A DNA stretch of 64,000 nucleotides, from NCBI RefSeq assembly GCF_946190065.1, contig NZ_CAMHZD010000006.1, forward strand, positions 1 through 64,000, written 5' to 3'. This DNA is from Streptococcus mitis (GTDB taxonomy: Bacteria; Bacillota; Bacilli; Lactobacillales; Streptococcaceae). This document shows, piece after piece, positions 8,514 through 18,373 of the stretch. Position 1 is the stretch's first letter. Each line of letters begins with the position of its first letter. Both the position numbers and the translations under genes were made by a program. The notes under the pieces are model-generated. The model had not been told where the DNA came from. It worked only from the letters and a program-made list of their open reading frames with translations, and did not search any database.

Positions 8514-9524
8514 ATGAAACTACATTTAACAAACTTATACGGTATGGCTGGTGATAGCACTGTTATTCTAGCTCAAAATGCTGTACAAAAAATAGCAAGT
8601 CAACTGGGATTTAGAGAAGTTGGTATTTATTTTTACAATATTGCTTCAGACAGTCCTTCTGAAATGAATAAGCGTCTGGATGGCGTTATGGCCAGTATTT
8701 CCATTGGAGATATATTAGTTTTTCAGTCTCCAACTTGGAATGGCTTTGAGTTTGATCGTCTCTTTTTTGACAAACTAAAGGATATGCAGGTGAAAATTAT
8801 TTGCTTTATCCATGATGTTGTTCCTCTCATGTTTGATAGTAACTATTATCTCATGAAAGAGTATATGTACATGTATAATCTATCGGACGTTTTGATTGTT
8901 CCATCTGAACAGATGAAAGAACGCCTGATGGAAGAAGGCTTGACAACTAAGAAAATCCTTGTTCAAGGTATGTGGGATCATCCTCATGATTTGTCCTTAT
9001 ATACCCCAGAGTTAAAAAAAGAACTCTTTTTTGCTGGAAGTTTAGAGCGTTTCCCAGACTTACAAAATTGGTCTCAAGATACGCCTTTAAGAGTATTTTC
9101 AAATAAAGGGGAGGCTAGTTCTAGTGCTAGAAATCTTAGCATTGAAGGATGGAAAAAAGATGAGGAACTATTGCTAGAATTATCAAAAGGTGGATTTGGT
9201 CTTGTCTGGGGAACTTATCAAAATGATGTAGAAAGTAACCAATATTACACTCTGAATATATCTCATAAGGTTAGTACCTATCTAACAGCTGGTATCCCAG
9301 TCATTGTACCAAGTAGCTTATCAACTGCTAAATTTATAGTAGATCAAGGCTTGGGCTTTGTGGTGAATAGTCTGGAAGAAGCTCATGAGATAGTTGATAA
9401 AATGAATGCACAAGAATATCAAGAAATGATAAATCGGATAAAAACCTTTAGCTATCTGTTAAAAGAAGGTTATTTCACTAAAAAGTTATTGGTAGATGCA
9501 ATCTATCATTTGGGAATTGATTAA
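8514..9524 (+). CDS. gtf3: Gtf3-type glucosyltransferase (second step of SRR glycosylation)
   Basis: A 336-residue protein recognised as Gtf3/Nss: it starts [15 protein letters not shown] and has a GT-B layout, with the donor half containing GFGLVWG and later [15 protein letters not shown]. In streptococcal SRR loci Gtf3 transfers glucose from UDP-Glc onto the GlcNAc placed by GtfA/GtfB, making Glc-GlcNAc on Ser/Thr (family knowledge). The ATG at 8514 is preferred over an upstream TTG at 8490 because homologues start at MKxHLTNLYG. It lies 27 bases after a GT2 gene and 9 bases before the multidomain GT8 gene, consistent with a single operon. It works in the cytoplasm before SecA2 export. Confidence 0.92.
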   Translation: MKLHLTNLYGMAGDSTVILAQNAVQKIASQLGFREVGIYFYNIASDSPSEMNKRLDGVMASISIGDILVFQSPTWNGFEFDRLFFDKLKDMQVKIICFIHDVVPLMFDSNYYLMKEYMYMYNLSDVLIVPSEQMKERLMEEGLTTKKILVQGMWDHPHDLSLYTPELKKELFFAGSLERFPDLQNWSQDTPLRVFSNKGEASSSARNLSIEGWKKDEELLLELSKGGFGLVWGTYQNDVESNQYYTLNISHKVSTYLTAGIPVIVPSSLSTAKFIVDQGLGFVVNSLEEAHEIVDKMNAQEYQEMINRIKTFSYLLKEGYFTKKLLVDAIYHLGID

Positions 9525-9533
9525 GGGAATGAG

Positions 9534-11978
9534 ATGAACAAAACAATTGTATTAGCTGGGGATCGTAATTACACCAGGCAGTTAGAAACAACCATAAAGT
9601 CTATTCTATACCACAATCGGGATGTTAAAATTTATATTTTAAATCAAGATATCATGCCAGATTGGTTTCGTAAGCCACGCAAGATTGCTCGAATGTTAGG
9701 TAGTGAGGTTATTGATATTAAACTACCTGAACAAACTGTGTTTCAGAATTGGACCAAGCAAGATCATATTAGCAGTATTGCATATGCTAGATATTTTATC
9801 CCAGATTATATTCCGGAAGCTAAGGTTTTATATTTAGACAGTGACTTGATTGTGAATACTTCTTTGGAGAAATTATTTAGTATTGATTTAGAGAATAAAT
9901 TACTCGCAGCAGTTAAAGATACAGATGGAATAACATTTAACACTGGTGTTTTACTACTCGATAATCAGAAGTGTCGTCAAGAAAAATTAAAAGAGCGGCT
10001 AATTGAACAGTCTATTGTAACAATTAGGGAGGTTGAAGAAGGCCGTTTTGAACACTTTAATGGTGATCAAACAATTTTTAATCAGGTCTTACAAGATGAT
10101 TGGTTAGAGTTAGATAGAACTTATAATTTACAAGTGGGACATGATATTGTAGCTTTGTATAATAATTGGCAAGCTCATTTAGCTTTTAATGACAAACCAG
10201 TGGTGATTCATTTTACGACCTACAGAAAACCTTGGACTACTTTGATAGCCAATCGTTACCGTGATTTATGGTGGGAATTCCATGATTTGGAGTGGACTCA
10301 AATTTTACAACATCATATAGGAGAGTTTGAACTACTATCGCCTCTAGATAAGGAATTTTCTTGTTTAACTTTGACTAATTCCCAAGATTTAGAAGGAATA
10401 GAAGAGCTAGTCACAGTTCTACCAGATGTGGTATTTCATATCGCGGCTTGGACGGATATGGGTGATAAGCTAACAAAATTAGCTGTACATGATAATGTGA
10501 GATTGCATCCACAGATCGTTCCTCCTGTGTTAGATAAGTTGAAAAAGTTAACAAATCTTTATTTGGATATCAATCATGGTAATGCAGATGAGAACTTTTT
10601 AAAATCTTTGAAAGAACAAGAAAAAACGCTATTAGCTTTTCAATCGACTCAGCATGGAAATTTAGGACAAATCGTTTTCGAAAATGGGAAAGTTTCCTTT
10701 ATGATTGATGCCATTAAAGATTTTAAGAAAAAAGGACATCTTACCTGTTTTCGACAACTTCCAAGTTTGACTTGTTTAACGTTTACGGCTTCTCAGGACA
10801 TTGAACAGCTGGACTATTTGGCTGAACACTTACCCAATGTTGTTTTTCAAGTTGCAGCATGGACAGATATGGGGCCAAAATTATATGATTTATCTAATCG
10901 TTATCCTAATATTCAACTTTATCCAGCAATTTCAAGAGATAAGCTAGAAGAGTTGAAGGAAAAGATGGATGTTTATTTAGATATCAACTTACTGACTTCA
11001 ACAGCAGATATGGTTGCAGAAATGACTCATCTATCTAAACCTATATTAGCTTTTTATAAATCTCAAAATGGGAATAATGGTCAAAGATTGTATTCTAGTG
11101 AACATCCTGAACGAATGTTAGCTGATTTGCAAAAATTGATAAATAAAGATAGTCTAGAAGAACAGCTTGTTCCAATACAGGTCAAAGGGATAGATGAAAC
11201 CTTGGATTATATTATTGAACACAACTCTTCTTTAGTCCGTTTTGGGGATGGAGAAATTAATGTGCTTGCAGGACATTCGATTCCCTACCAGAATTATGAT
11301 GAAGAGTTGGTTTCAACCATGAGAGATATTATTGTCCAAGAAAGTCGAGAAGATTTAGTCGTGTGCCTTCCTGATGCCTTTACAGATCGTTTCAGATTTA
11401 CATCGTGGGCGATTCCATTTTGGAAAAATCACATGGATCATTATATGGATTTTTACAGAGAACTATGTAGCGATTCATGGTATGGTTCCACCTTTGTATC
11501 TCGTCCTTATATTGATTTTGAAGATAAGAGTCAAGCTAAAGCTCAATTTGAAAAATTGAAAAGTATCTGGAAAAACCGTGATCTACTGATAGTCGAAGGT
11601 GAGACTTCTCGTTCAGGTGTAGGGAATGATTTGTTCGATGAGGCAAATTCTATTAAGCGGATTGTTTGTCCTTCTCATAATGCTTTTTCAAGTGTTTATG
11701 AAATTGAACAAGAAATAGAAAAGCATGCGGCTGGTTGCTTGATTTTATGTATGCTTGGCCCTACAGCAAAAGTTTTAGCTTATCATTTGAGTCAAAAGGG
11801 ATACCAAGTATTAGATATTGGTCATATCGACTCCGAGTATGAGTGGATGAAGATGGGTGCCAAGACAAAGGTTAAATTTGCGCACAAACATACAGCAGAA
11901 TACAATTTTGATCAAGATATTGAATTCATTGAGGATGACACGTATAATAATCAGATTGTTGCAAGAATATTAAACTAG
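9534..11978 (+). CDS. Four-module glycosyltransferase: GT8, two GtfB-like modules, GT-D (DUF1792)
   Basis: An 814-residue enzyme. Residues ~1-265 form a GT8 domain (TIVLAGDRNY at the start, DXD in LYLDSDLIV). Two successive Rossmann-like modules follow, ~275-390 (VLPDVVFHIAAWTDMG, LYLDINHGN) and ~410-535 (HLPNVVFQVAAWTDMG, VYLDINLLT). Residues ~555-814 are a GT-D domain (DUF1792), with SSLVRFGDGE supplying the D-x-E metal site. DUF1792 in S. parasanguinis dGT1 is a glucosyltransferase acting on the third glycan position, and pneumococcal GlyD pairs GT8 with DUF1792 (from memory). The protein could thus add two sugars. The doubled middle module sets it apart from its neighbours. AAGGG precedes the ATG. 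Confidence 0.9.
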   Translation: MNKTIVLAGDRNYTRQLETTIKSILYHNRDVKIYILNQDIMPDWFRKPRKIARMLGSEVIDIKLPEQTVFQNWTKQDHISSIAYARYFIPDYIPEAKVLYLDSDLIVNTSLEKLFSIDLENKLLAAVKDTDGITFNTGVLLLDNQKCRQEKLKERLIEQSIVTIREVEEGRFEHFNGDQTIFNQVLQDDWLELDRTYNLQVGHDIVALYNNWQAHLAFNDKPVVIHFTTYRKPWTTLIANRYRDLWWEFHDLEWTQILQHHIGEFELLSPLDKEFSCLTLTNSQDLEGIEELVTVLPDVVFHIAAWTDMGDKLTKLAVHDNVRLHPQIVPPVLDKLKKLTNLYLDINHGNADENFLKSLKEQEKTLLAFQSTQHGNLGQIVFENGKVSFMIDAIKDFKKKGHLTCFRQLPSLTCLTFTASQDIEQLDYLAEHLPNVVFQVAAWTDMGPKLYDLSNRYPNIQLYPAISRDKLEELKEKMDVYLDINLLTSTADMVAEMTHLSKPILAFYKSQNGNNGQRLYSSEHPERMLADLQKLINKDSLEEQLVPIQVKGIDETLDYIIEHNSSLVRFGDGEINVLAGHSIPYQNYDEELVSTMRDIIVQESREDLVVCLPDAFTDRFRFTSWAIPFWKNHMDHYMDFYRELCSDSWYGSTFVSRPYIDFEDKSQAKAQFEKLKSIWKNRDLLIVEGETSRSGVGNDLFDEANSIKRIVCPSHNAFSSVYEIEQEIEKHAAGCLILCMLGPTAKVLAYHLSQKGYQVLDIGHIDSEYEWMKMGAKTKVKFAHKHTAEYNFDQDIEFIEDDTYNNQIVARILN

Positions 11979-12076
11979 AGTATGAATACATCCTAGTATT
12001 GATACAAGTAGCTATATATGTACATTTGTGTCTAAGGATATACTAGACTATTAAAAATAGATGATAAGGATTTGAA

Positions 12077-13297
12077 ATGAGAAATACCAATCGCACTGTA
12101 GTATTCGCAGGAGATTATGCTTATATTCGACAAATCGAAACGGCGATGAAGTCACTCTGTAGGCATAATAGTCATGTGAAAATTTATGTATTGAATCAAG
12201 ACATTCCCCAAGAATGGTTCAATAGATTAAGGATGTATGTACAAGATATTGGGGGCGATTTGATTGATTGCAAGTTAATAGGGCAACAGTTTCAAATGAA
12301 CTGGTCAAATAAACTACCGCATATCAATCACATGACCTTTGCACGTTATTTTATTCCAGACTTTGTTAAAGAAGATAAAGTGCTCTATCTTGATAGTGAT
12401 TTAGTTGTAACAGGTGATTTAACACCTTTATTTGAATTTGAATTGGGTGAAAATTATCTGGCAGCAGCTCGTTCTTGCTTTGGAGCTGGAGTTGGCTTCA
12501 ATGCTGGGGTTCTGTTGATTAACAATAAAAAATGGAAATTAGATAATATTCGTCAACAGTTAGTTGAATTAACTGAGAAAGAACATGAAAATGTGGGAGA
12601 AGGAGATCAGTCTATTCTCAATATTCTTTTTCAAAATAGTTGTTACCAGCTAGAGGATACCTATAATTTCCAAATAGGTTTTGATGCTGGTGCAGCTGAA
12701 AAAAATCATGCTTTTATTTTTGAAATTCCATTAACACCTCTTCCAAAAATTTTGCACTATATTTCTCCTGATAAACCCTGGAAGCAGTTTTCTGTTGGAC
12801 GTCTGAGAGAAGAGTGGTGGAAATACTCTTTTATGGAATGGAGTTATATAGTATCTAGCTGGAAAGAAAAGGGTGTATTTTATTCTGCAGATATTTATAA
12901 ACCAAAATTAACTTGTATGAATTTAACTAATTCTTGGTGTGTAGAAAAAATTGATTATCTAGTTGAACAATTGCCGGAAGTACATTTTTATATTGCTGCT
13001 CATACTTTTATGTCGGATGAATTAAAGAGATTATCTAAGTATCAAAATGTGACCCTTTATCCTAATTCTTTTCCTATTTTGGTAGAAAAACTTCTACAGA
13101 GTTCAGATATTTATTTAGATTTGAATTTAGACCATAAACTAGTATATATCTATGATTTGGTGAAGAAATATAATAAACCCATGTTTAGTTTTGAAAGCAG
13201 TAGATATGAAGAACTAACTGATGATTGTTATGCAGGACTCTATTCAACTAAAAAACCAGAAGATTTAGTAGACGCAATCAAATCTTATATGAGGTAG
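12077..13297 (+). CDS. GT8 glycosyltransferase with GtfB-like C-terminal module
   Basis: A 406-residue family 8 enzyme. The GT-A domain starts TVVFAGDYAYIRQIETAMKS, with the DXD in LYLDSDLVVTGDL and FNAGVLLINN downstream. The C-terminal module (~275-400) includes QLPEVHFYIAAHTFM and IYLDLNLDH. It sits after a 98-base gap in which I see no promoter or gene, and 8 bases before the next GT8 gene. It is expected to extend the adhesin glycan in the cytoplasm. Confidence 0.9.
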   Translation: MRNTNRTVVFAGDYAYIRQIETAMKSLCRHNSHVKIYVLNQDIPQEWFNRLRMYVQDIGGDLIDCKLIGQQFQMNWSNKLPHINHMTFARYFIPDFVKEDKVLYLDSDLVVTGDLTPLFEFELGENYLAAARSCFGAGVGFNAGVLLINNKKWKLDNIRQQLVELTEKEHENVGEGDQSILNILFQNSCYQLEDTYNFQIGFDAGAAEKNHAFIFEIPLTPLPKILHYISPDKPWKQFSVGRLREEWWKYSFMEWSYIVSSWKEKGVFYSADIYKPKLTCMNLTNSWCVEKIDYLVEQLPEVHFYIAAHTFMSDELKRLSKYQNVTLYPNSFPILVEKLLQSSDIYLDLNLDHKLVYIYDLVKKYNKPMFSFESSRYEELTDDCYAGLYSTKKPEDLVDAIKSYMR

Positions 13298-13305
13298 AGA
13301 ACAGT

Positions 13306-14499
13306 ATGAGAAAATCAATAGCATTAGCGGCAGATAATGCCTATCTTATTCCTTTGGAGACGACTATAAAGTCTGTATTGTATCATAATAGGGATGTTGA
13401 TTTTTATATTTTGAATAGTGATATAGCTCCCGAATGGTTTAAACTATTGGGAAGGAAAATGGAAGTTGTAAATTCTACCATTCACAATGTACACTTGAAT
13501 AAAGAACTTTTTGAAGGTTATAAAACAGGACCACATTTAAATTATGCTTCTTATTTTAGATTTTTTGCGACGGAAGTAGTTGATGCTGATAGGGTATTGT
13601 ATCTGGATTCAGATATCATTGTAACAGGGGATCTAAGTTCTCTCTTTAAAATAGATTTTAAGGGATATTATATTGGAGCTGTTGATGATGTTTATGCTTA
13701 TGAGGGGCGGAAATCTGGCTTTAATTCTGGAGTTTTGTTGATGGATGTTGCAAAGTGGAAAGAGCATTCTATTGTCAATAGTTTATTAGAATTAGCGGCA
13801 GAACAGAATCAAGCTGTTCATCTTGGGGATCAGAGCATTTTAAATATTTATTTTGAGGAAAATTGGCTAACGTTAGATGAAATATATAATTATATGGTAG
13901 GTGTAGATATTTATCATCTTGGCCAAGAATGTGAACGTTTGGATGATAATCCACCTGTAGTTGTTCACTATGCTAGTCATGATAAACCGTGGAATACGTA
14001 TAGTATATCTAGATTGCGTGAATTATGGTGGACTTATAGAGATTTGGATTGGTCAGAGATTGCTTTTAGTCGTTCTAGTTTGAATTACTTTGAACGAAGT
14101 AATCAATCTCAAAAACAGGCTATGGTTGTGACATGGAGTGCAGATGTCAAACATTTAGAGTATTTGTTACAACAGTTACCTGATTGGCATTTTCATGTTG
14201 CAGCTCCTGTTTTCTGTATTGATTCTCTGACTAAGTTATCTACTTATACCAACATGACTCTGTATCAGTCTATACTTCATCAAAGAATTGACTGGTTATT
14301 GGATGATTCTAGCGTTTATTTAGATATTAATACAGGTGAAGAGGTCTTTAATGTAGTTACAAGAGCACAAGAAAGAGGCAAGAAAATCTTGGCTTTTGAC
14401 AAAACACGTAAAAGTATGGATGATGGAATCTATGACGGTGTCTTTTGTGTGGACGAACCAGAAGCTTTAGTTAATGCAATTAAAAAGTTAGAGGTATAG
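13306..14499 (+). CDS. GT8 glycosyltransferase with GtfB-like C-terminal module
   Basis: A 397-residue family 8 enzyme. The N-terminal domain reads SIALAADNAYLIPLETTIKS, with LYLDSDIIVTGDL as the DXD site and GDQSILN as the usual late GT8 motif. The C-terminal module is more divergent (QQLPDWHFHVAAPVF, VYLDINTGE). It is followed directly by a GT2 gene, so it forms another GT8-GT2 couplet. Donor and acceptor are not known; assignment to the SRR glycan comes from position. Confidence 0.9.
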   Translation: MRKSIALAADNAYLIPLETTIKSVLYHNRDVDFYILNSDIAPEWFKLLGRKMEVVNSTIHNVHLNKELFEGYKTGPHLNYASYFRFFATEVVDADRVLYLDSDIIVTGDLSSLFKIDFKGYYIGAVDDVYAYEGRKSGFNSGVLLMDVAKWKEHSIVNSLLELAAEQNQAVHLGDQSILNIYFEENWLTLDEIYNYMVGVDIYHLGQECERLDDNPPVVVHYASHDKPWNTYSISRLRELWWTYRDLDWSEIAFSRSSLNYFERSNQSQKQAMVVTWSADVKHLEYLLQQLPDWHFHVAAPVFCIDSLTKLSTYTNMTLYQSILHQRIDWLLDDSSVYLDINTGEEVFNVVTRAQERGKKILAFDKTRKSMDDGIYDGVFCVDEPEALVNAIKKLEV

Positions 14500-14504
14500 T
14501 GATA

Positions 14505-15395
14505 ATGGACGAATTAATTAGCGTGATAGTTCCTATATACAATACGGAAAAGTATTTAGTAGAGTGTGTTGAGAGTCTTAGAAAACAAACATATTCTAAT
14601 ATTGAGATTATATTAGTAGACGATGGATCAACAGATGCTTCTATTGAAATCTGTGATGAATTTGCAGAAAAAGATTCTCGGGTTAAAGTATTTCATAAAA
14701 AGAACGAAGGTGTGGCAGTTGCAAGAAATTTTGGAATTCAACAGTCTAATGGTCAATATGTTGTGATTGTAGATTCCGATGATGTTGCAGTTGATAGAAT
14801 GATTGAGGTTCTGTATACTCAAATAAAGGAAAAAGATGCCGACATAGCTGTAGGAAACTATTACATTTATGACGAAAGTGATGGTAATTTTTATTATTAC
14901 ATCACGGACGATGATTATTGTGTAGAAGTGTTATCTCCGCAAGAATTAATAGACAGACAGGCAGGAGCATGGCAATGGAATAGTTCAGCTTTTATAGTAA
15001 CAGTTGCGAAATTGTATAAAAAAGATTTGTTCGAAGATGTTTCGTTTACTCATGGTAGAAGGTTTGATGACGAAGCTTCTACCCATAGAATTTTTTTAAG
15101 AAGTAAAAAAACGGTGTTTATTAACGATAATATTTACCTTTATAGAAGACGTTCAGGTAGTATTATGGGGACTGATTTTGATCTTTCTTGGTCAAGAGAT
15201 TTAGTTGAAGTATTTTCCAAGAAAATATCAGATCTTGTTTTAGCTGGATTAGACGTCTCAGTTATGCGCATTCGATTTGTCAACCTTTTAAAGGATTACA
15301 AGCAAACTTTAGAATACCATCAATTAACAGATACTGAGGAATATAAAGATATTTGTTTTAGATTGAAGCTCTTTTTTGAAGCAGAACAAGACTAA
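14505..15395 (+). CDS. GT2 glycosyltransferase
   Basis: A 296-residue family 2 glycosyltransferase starting [18 protein letters not shown], with VDDGSTDAS and the metal motif VIVDSDDVA. It lacks the NQTYQNFECLL block shared by the GT2 genes at 4186-7611 and is closer to the GT2 half of the fusion at 485 (both have DGSTDAS and EFAE). The ATG at 14505 is chosen: GAGGT at 14491-14495 gives a 9-base gap, whereas the GTG at 14499 would be only 3 bases away. Its TAA stop abuts a BOX element. Last glycosyltransferase before the export genes. Confidence 0.88.
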   Translation: MDELISVIVPIYNTEKYLVECVESLRKQTYSNIEIILVDDGSTDASIEICDEFAEKDSRVKVFHKKNEGVAVARNFGIQQSNGQYVVIVDSDDVAVDRMIEVLYTQIKEKDADIAVGNYYIYDESDGNFYYYITDDDYCVEVLSPQELIDRQAGAWQWNSSAFIVTVAKLYKKDLFEDVSFTHGRRFDDEASTHRIFLRSKKTVFINDNIYLYRRRSGSIMGTDFDLSWSRDLVEVFSKKISDLVLAGLDVSVMRIRFVNLLKDYKQTLEYHQLTDTEEYKDICFRLKLFFEAEQD

Positions 15396-15498
15396 TACTC
15401 TTCGAAAATCAAATTCAAACCACGTCAACGTCGCCTTGCCGTACTCAAGTACAGCCTGCGGCTAGTTTCCTAGTTTGCTCTTTGATTTTCATTGAGTA
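15396..15498 (+). repeat. BOX element (boxA-boxC, no boxB)
   Basis: A 103-bp repeat starting TACTCTTCGAAAATCAAA and ending TTTGATTTTCATTGAGTA, so its ends are inverted repeats. The boxA part contains CGTCAACGTCGCCTTGCCGT, the region bound by the standard BOX-PCR primer. The boxC part follows (GCCTGCGGCTAG). It begins on the base after the GT2 stop codon and ends 67 bases before secY2. It is identical to the copy at 36230. Confidence 0.9.
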
Positions 15499-15565
15499 TA
15501 AAGTTGTAACATCACTATTTTTATTACAAAAGATTAGATTAACAGTAAGTGAGAAGGATTATTTT

Positions 15566-16783
15566 GTGAAAAAAATTTACTCATCAATGGCAGTAAAAAA
15601 AGGATTAACAACCTTATTTCTGCTGTTTATTTATGTATTGGGAAGTCGTATTACCCTTCCTTTTGTTGATTTGAATAGTAGAGACTTTCTAGGTGGGTCA
15701 ACGGCATATTTGGCGTTTTCAACCGCCCTTCTAGGAGGAAATCTGAGAAGTTTATCAATTTTTTCTGTTGGATTATCCCCTTGGATGTCAGCTATGATTT
15801 TATGGCAATTACTTTCCTTTTCTAAGAAATTGAATATTTCTTCGGGTGCCGTAGAAGTTCAAGATAGAAGGAAGATGTATTTAACACTGGTTATTGCTTT
15901 GATTCAATCTTTAGCGCTCTCGTTGAATCTACCAATCCAGCATCTTTATTCATCACTCTTGGTAACTGTATTAAATACCATGTTATTAATAGCAGGAGCC
16001 TTCTTCCTAGTATGGTTATCCGATTTAAACGCGCAACTTGGAGTAGGTGGCTCTGTGATCATTTTACTGTCTAGTATTGTTTTAAATATTCCACAAGATA
16101 TTTTAAGTACATTTCAGCTTGTTCGAATTTCTATGGGAATAATGATATTGATTGCATTGAGTAGTATTGTATTGACCTACATGATGGTGCTCATGTATAG
16201 AGCGCGCTATCGTATACCAGTTCATAAAATTGGCTTACGTAGTCGTTTTAAACGTTATTCTTATTTTGAAATAATGTTAAATCCTGCTGGTGGTATGCCA
16301 TTTATGTATGTGATGAGTTTTTTAAGTTTGCCTACCTATATTTTTTTATTGTTACAGACTCTTTTTCCAAAGTCATCAGTCTTCTCTGAACTATCAGCTC
16401 AATATGGAGTTGGAAAACCATTATGGATTTACTCATACATTGCCATGATTTTTTTATTTAGTATTGCTTTTGCTTTTGTCAATATGAGTGGAGACCAAAT
16501 ATCTGATCGTATGAAGAAATCTGGGGAGTATATATATGGAGTTTATCCAGGTGAGGAAACAAGTCGTTTTATTAATCGATTAGTATTGCGCTTTTCGATC
16601 ATAGGAGGAATCTTTAATGTTTTGATGGCAGGTACTCCAATGTTATTTGTTTTATCTGATGAAAATTTATTGAGGATTGCTATGATTCCAGGTTTGTTTT
16701 TGATGTTCGGAGGTATGATTTTTACAATTAAAGATGAAATGAATGCTTTGAGACTAAATGAAACCTATAAACCCTTGATTTAG
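15566..16783 (+). CDS. secY2: Accessory Sec translocon channel SecY2
   Basis: A 405-residue multi-pass membrane protein (about ten hydrophobic helices), shorter than housekeeping SecY, forming the channel for the glycosylated SRR adhesin. SecY-like features include the first helix [20 protein letters not shown] and the [15 protein letters not shown] segment. The GTG at 15566 is chosen because GAGAAGGA lies 7 bases upstream and homologues start close to KKIYSS; a longer frame from 15482 would begin inside the BOX repeat. It heads the export block secY2-asp1-asp2-asp3-secA2-gtfA-gtfB-asp4-asp5. Confidence 0.95.
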   Translation: MKKIYSSMAVKKGLTTLFLLFIYVLGSRITLPFVDLNSRDFLGGSTAYLAFSTALLGGNLRSLSIFSVGLSPWMSAMILWQLLSFSKKLNISSGAVEVQDRRKMYLTLVIALIQSLALSLNLPIQHLYSSLLVTVLNTMLLIAGAFFLVWLSDLNAQLGVGGSVIILLSSIVLNIPQDILSTFQLVRISMGIMILIALSSIVLTYMMVLMYRARYRIPVHKIGLRSRFKRYSYFEIMLNPAGGMPFMYVMSFLSLPTYIFLLLQTLFPKSSVFSELSAQYGVGKPLWIYSYIAMIFLFSIAFAFVNMSGDQISDRMKKSGEYIYGVYPGEETSRFINRLVLRFSIIGGIFNVLMAGTPMLFVLSDENLLRIAMIPGLFLMFGGMIFTIKDEMNALRLNETYKPLI

Positions 16784-16792
16784 GAGGTTTTT

Positions 16793-18373
16793 ATGTATTA
16801 TTTTATACCAGCTTGGTATGGTTCCAATCGTCAATGGCACGCTGATTTGACTCCGTGGTACCATTCTCACTTTAAACTTGAATTTGATGATACTTTTAAT
16901 CAAATTAGGCTTTTTCAAAGACAAGAGATAGCATCTCGACTATTAGTATTAGCCTATCAGCCACATTTACGTTATTTTTTACATAGACATGGTGTCTTAG
17001 AGACAGAAGTTTATTCTATCTTTGATGACATGCAAGATTTGCAAGACCCCCACACCCAGGTTCTCAATTTGAGAGATATAGAGTGGGATAGTGATTGCCA
17101 GTTTCTGTATAGTCCATTTGCAATAGTAGTTCAAAAAAATGGTAAAAAGTATGCAAAGGTAGAACATGGCGTAGAAGGCTTTATTAGTGAGATCCAATAT
17201 TTTGATTTCGATGGACAGATGAGTAAGCACTACATCATGGATGATCGTGGTTTTGTATCGAGTGTCATTTATTTTGATAATGGTCAGCCTACATATCAAG
17301 AATATTTAGATTCTAAAGGTATCTGGAGATTTAGGGAGCATTTAAACGAGGAAGGACGAGTAGAGGTAAATCCAATATTTGGTTATCGTTTTAAACAGCT
17401 TCACTATACTGATATGAGTCAACTAGTCACAGAATATTTTGATAAATATCTGCAAAAGCAAAAGAAAAAACAGGATATTTTTATCATTCCTTCTCATCCT
17501 CATCATGACCAATTTATCTTCAGTTGCTTACCAAGTGACACTGCTAAAATTTTGGGTCTTTTCATTAATCGGAATTCTCAAGCTAGTTTTAAAGACTTAG
17601 CTTCATCATTTGAACAAGCAGACCTAGTCCTAGTGGATAGAGAGGATAGTTTACAACTCTTGCAGGAACTATATCCTAAACTATCAGATAAATTTTATCA
17701 TCTCTCTCCTTTTGATACGCGTTTACGACTCGGTCGAAGTCAGACTCGAAAAGAATCAATAATTTACTATCAACTGGATTTTGAGCAGGGGATTGATAAG
17801 CAAGTTCTACTTCAAGTCTTGGACTTTGTCGCTGAAAATAAAGATACTGAGGTCATTTTTGGAGCCTTTTCTGCTAGTCGGGAACAGATGGAGGAAGTGG
17901 AAAGCCTTGTAAATGAAATCATTCAGGAACAAATCTATACGGATAGTTTAGAAAAAGGAATAGACTACGGTGGGGCAGAAAATCCTTTAGAAGAAAACCA
18001 AGAGCAGGAAATGCGTTTTCAGTTTGTCAATATGAATGATGAGTTAGATTTGATAAAAACACTAGAATTTGTCCGTTTGATTGTGGATTTGAATAAACAA
18101 CCCCACCTCTATACTCAGATAGCTGGTATTAGTGCAGGAATTCCTCAAATCAACCTAGTTGAAACTGTCTATGTGGAACATTTGAAAAATGGTTATTTGA
18201 TTTCAGATGTGACAGAATTTTCCAAGGCTGCACATTACTATACAGATAGACTAAAAGAGTGGAATCAAGCTCTAGTATACTCTATTGATAAAATCAAGGA
18301 ACATACTGGTCAACGATTTTTAGATAAGTTGCATCACTGGATTGAGGAGGTTACAGATGTCAAAGGATTATAA
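16793..18373 (+). CDS. asp1: Accessory Sec protein Asp1
   Basis: A 526-residue cytoplasmic protein recognised as Asp1 from its start MYYFIPAWYGSNRQWHADL and its place after secY2. Asp1 has a GT-B-like fold without known transferase activity. With Asp2 and Asp3 it forms a complex that binds the adhesin and is needed for SecA2 export (family knowledge). AGGAGG overlaps the secY2 stop and sits about 5 bases before the ATG. Its 3' end overlaps asp2 by 17 bases. Confidence 0.95.
   Translation: MYYFIPAWYGSNRQWHADLTPWYHSHFKLEFDDTFNQIRLFQRQEIASRLLVLAYQPHLRYFLHRHGVLETEVYSIFDDMQDLQDPHTQVLNLRDIEWDSDCQFLYSPFAIVVQKNGKKYAKVEHGVEGFISEIQYFDFDGQMSKHYIMDDRGFVSSVIYFDNGQPTYQEYLDSKGIWRFREHLNEEGRVEVNPIFGYRFKQLHYTDMSQLVTEYFDKYLQKQKKKQDIFIIPSHPHHDQFIFSCLPSDTAKILGLFINRNSQASFKDLASSFEQADLVLVDREDSLQLLQELYPKLSDKFYHLSPFDTRLRLGRSQTRKESIIYYQLDFEQGIDKQVLLQVLDFVAENKDTEVIFGAFSASREQMEEVESLVNEIIQEQIYTDSLEKGIDYGGAENPLEENQEQEMRFQFVNMNDELDLIKTLEFVRLIVDLNKQPHLYTQIAGISAGIPQINLVETVYVEHLKNGYLISDVTEFSKAAHYYTDRLKEWNQALVYSIDKIKEHTGQRFLDKLHHWIEEVTDVKGL

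Noticed and set aside
15396-15498. First considered a RUP element or an insertion sequence fragment
   Set aside because: The internal sequence matches the BOX-PCR primer region of boxA and is followed by boxC, so it is a BOX element.
15482-15565. Longer SecY2 start
   Set aside because: The extra residues would be coded by the end of the BOX repeat; the GTG at 15566 has a good ribosome site.
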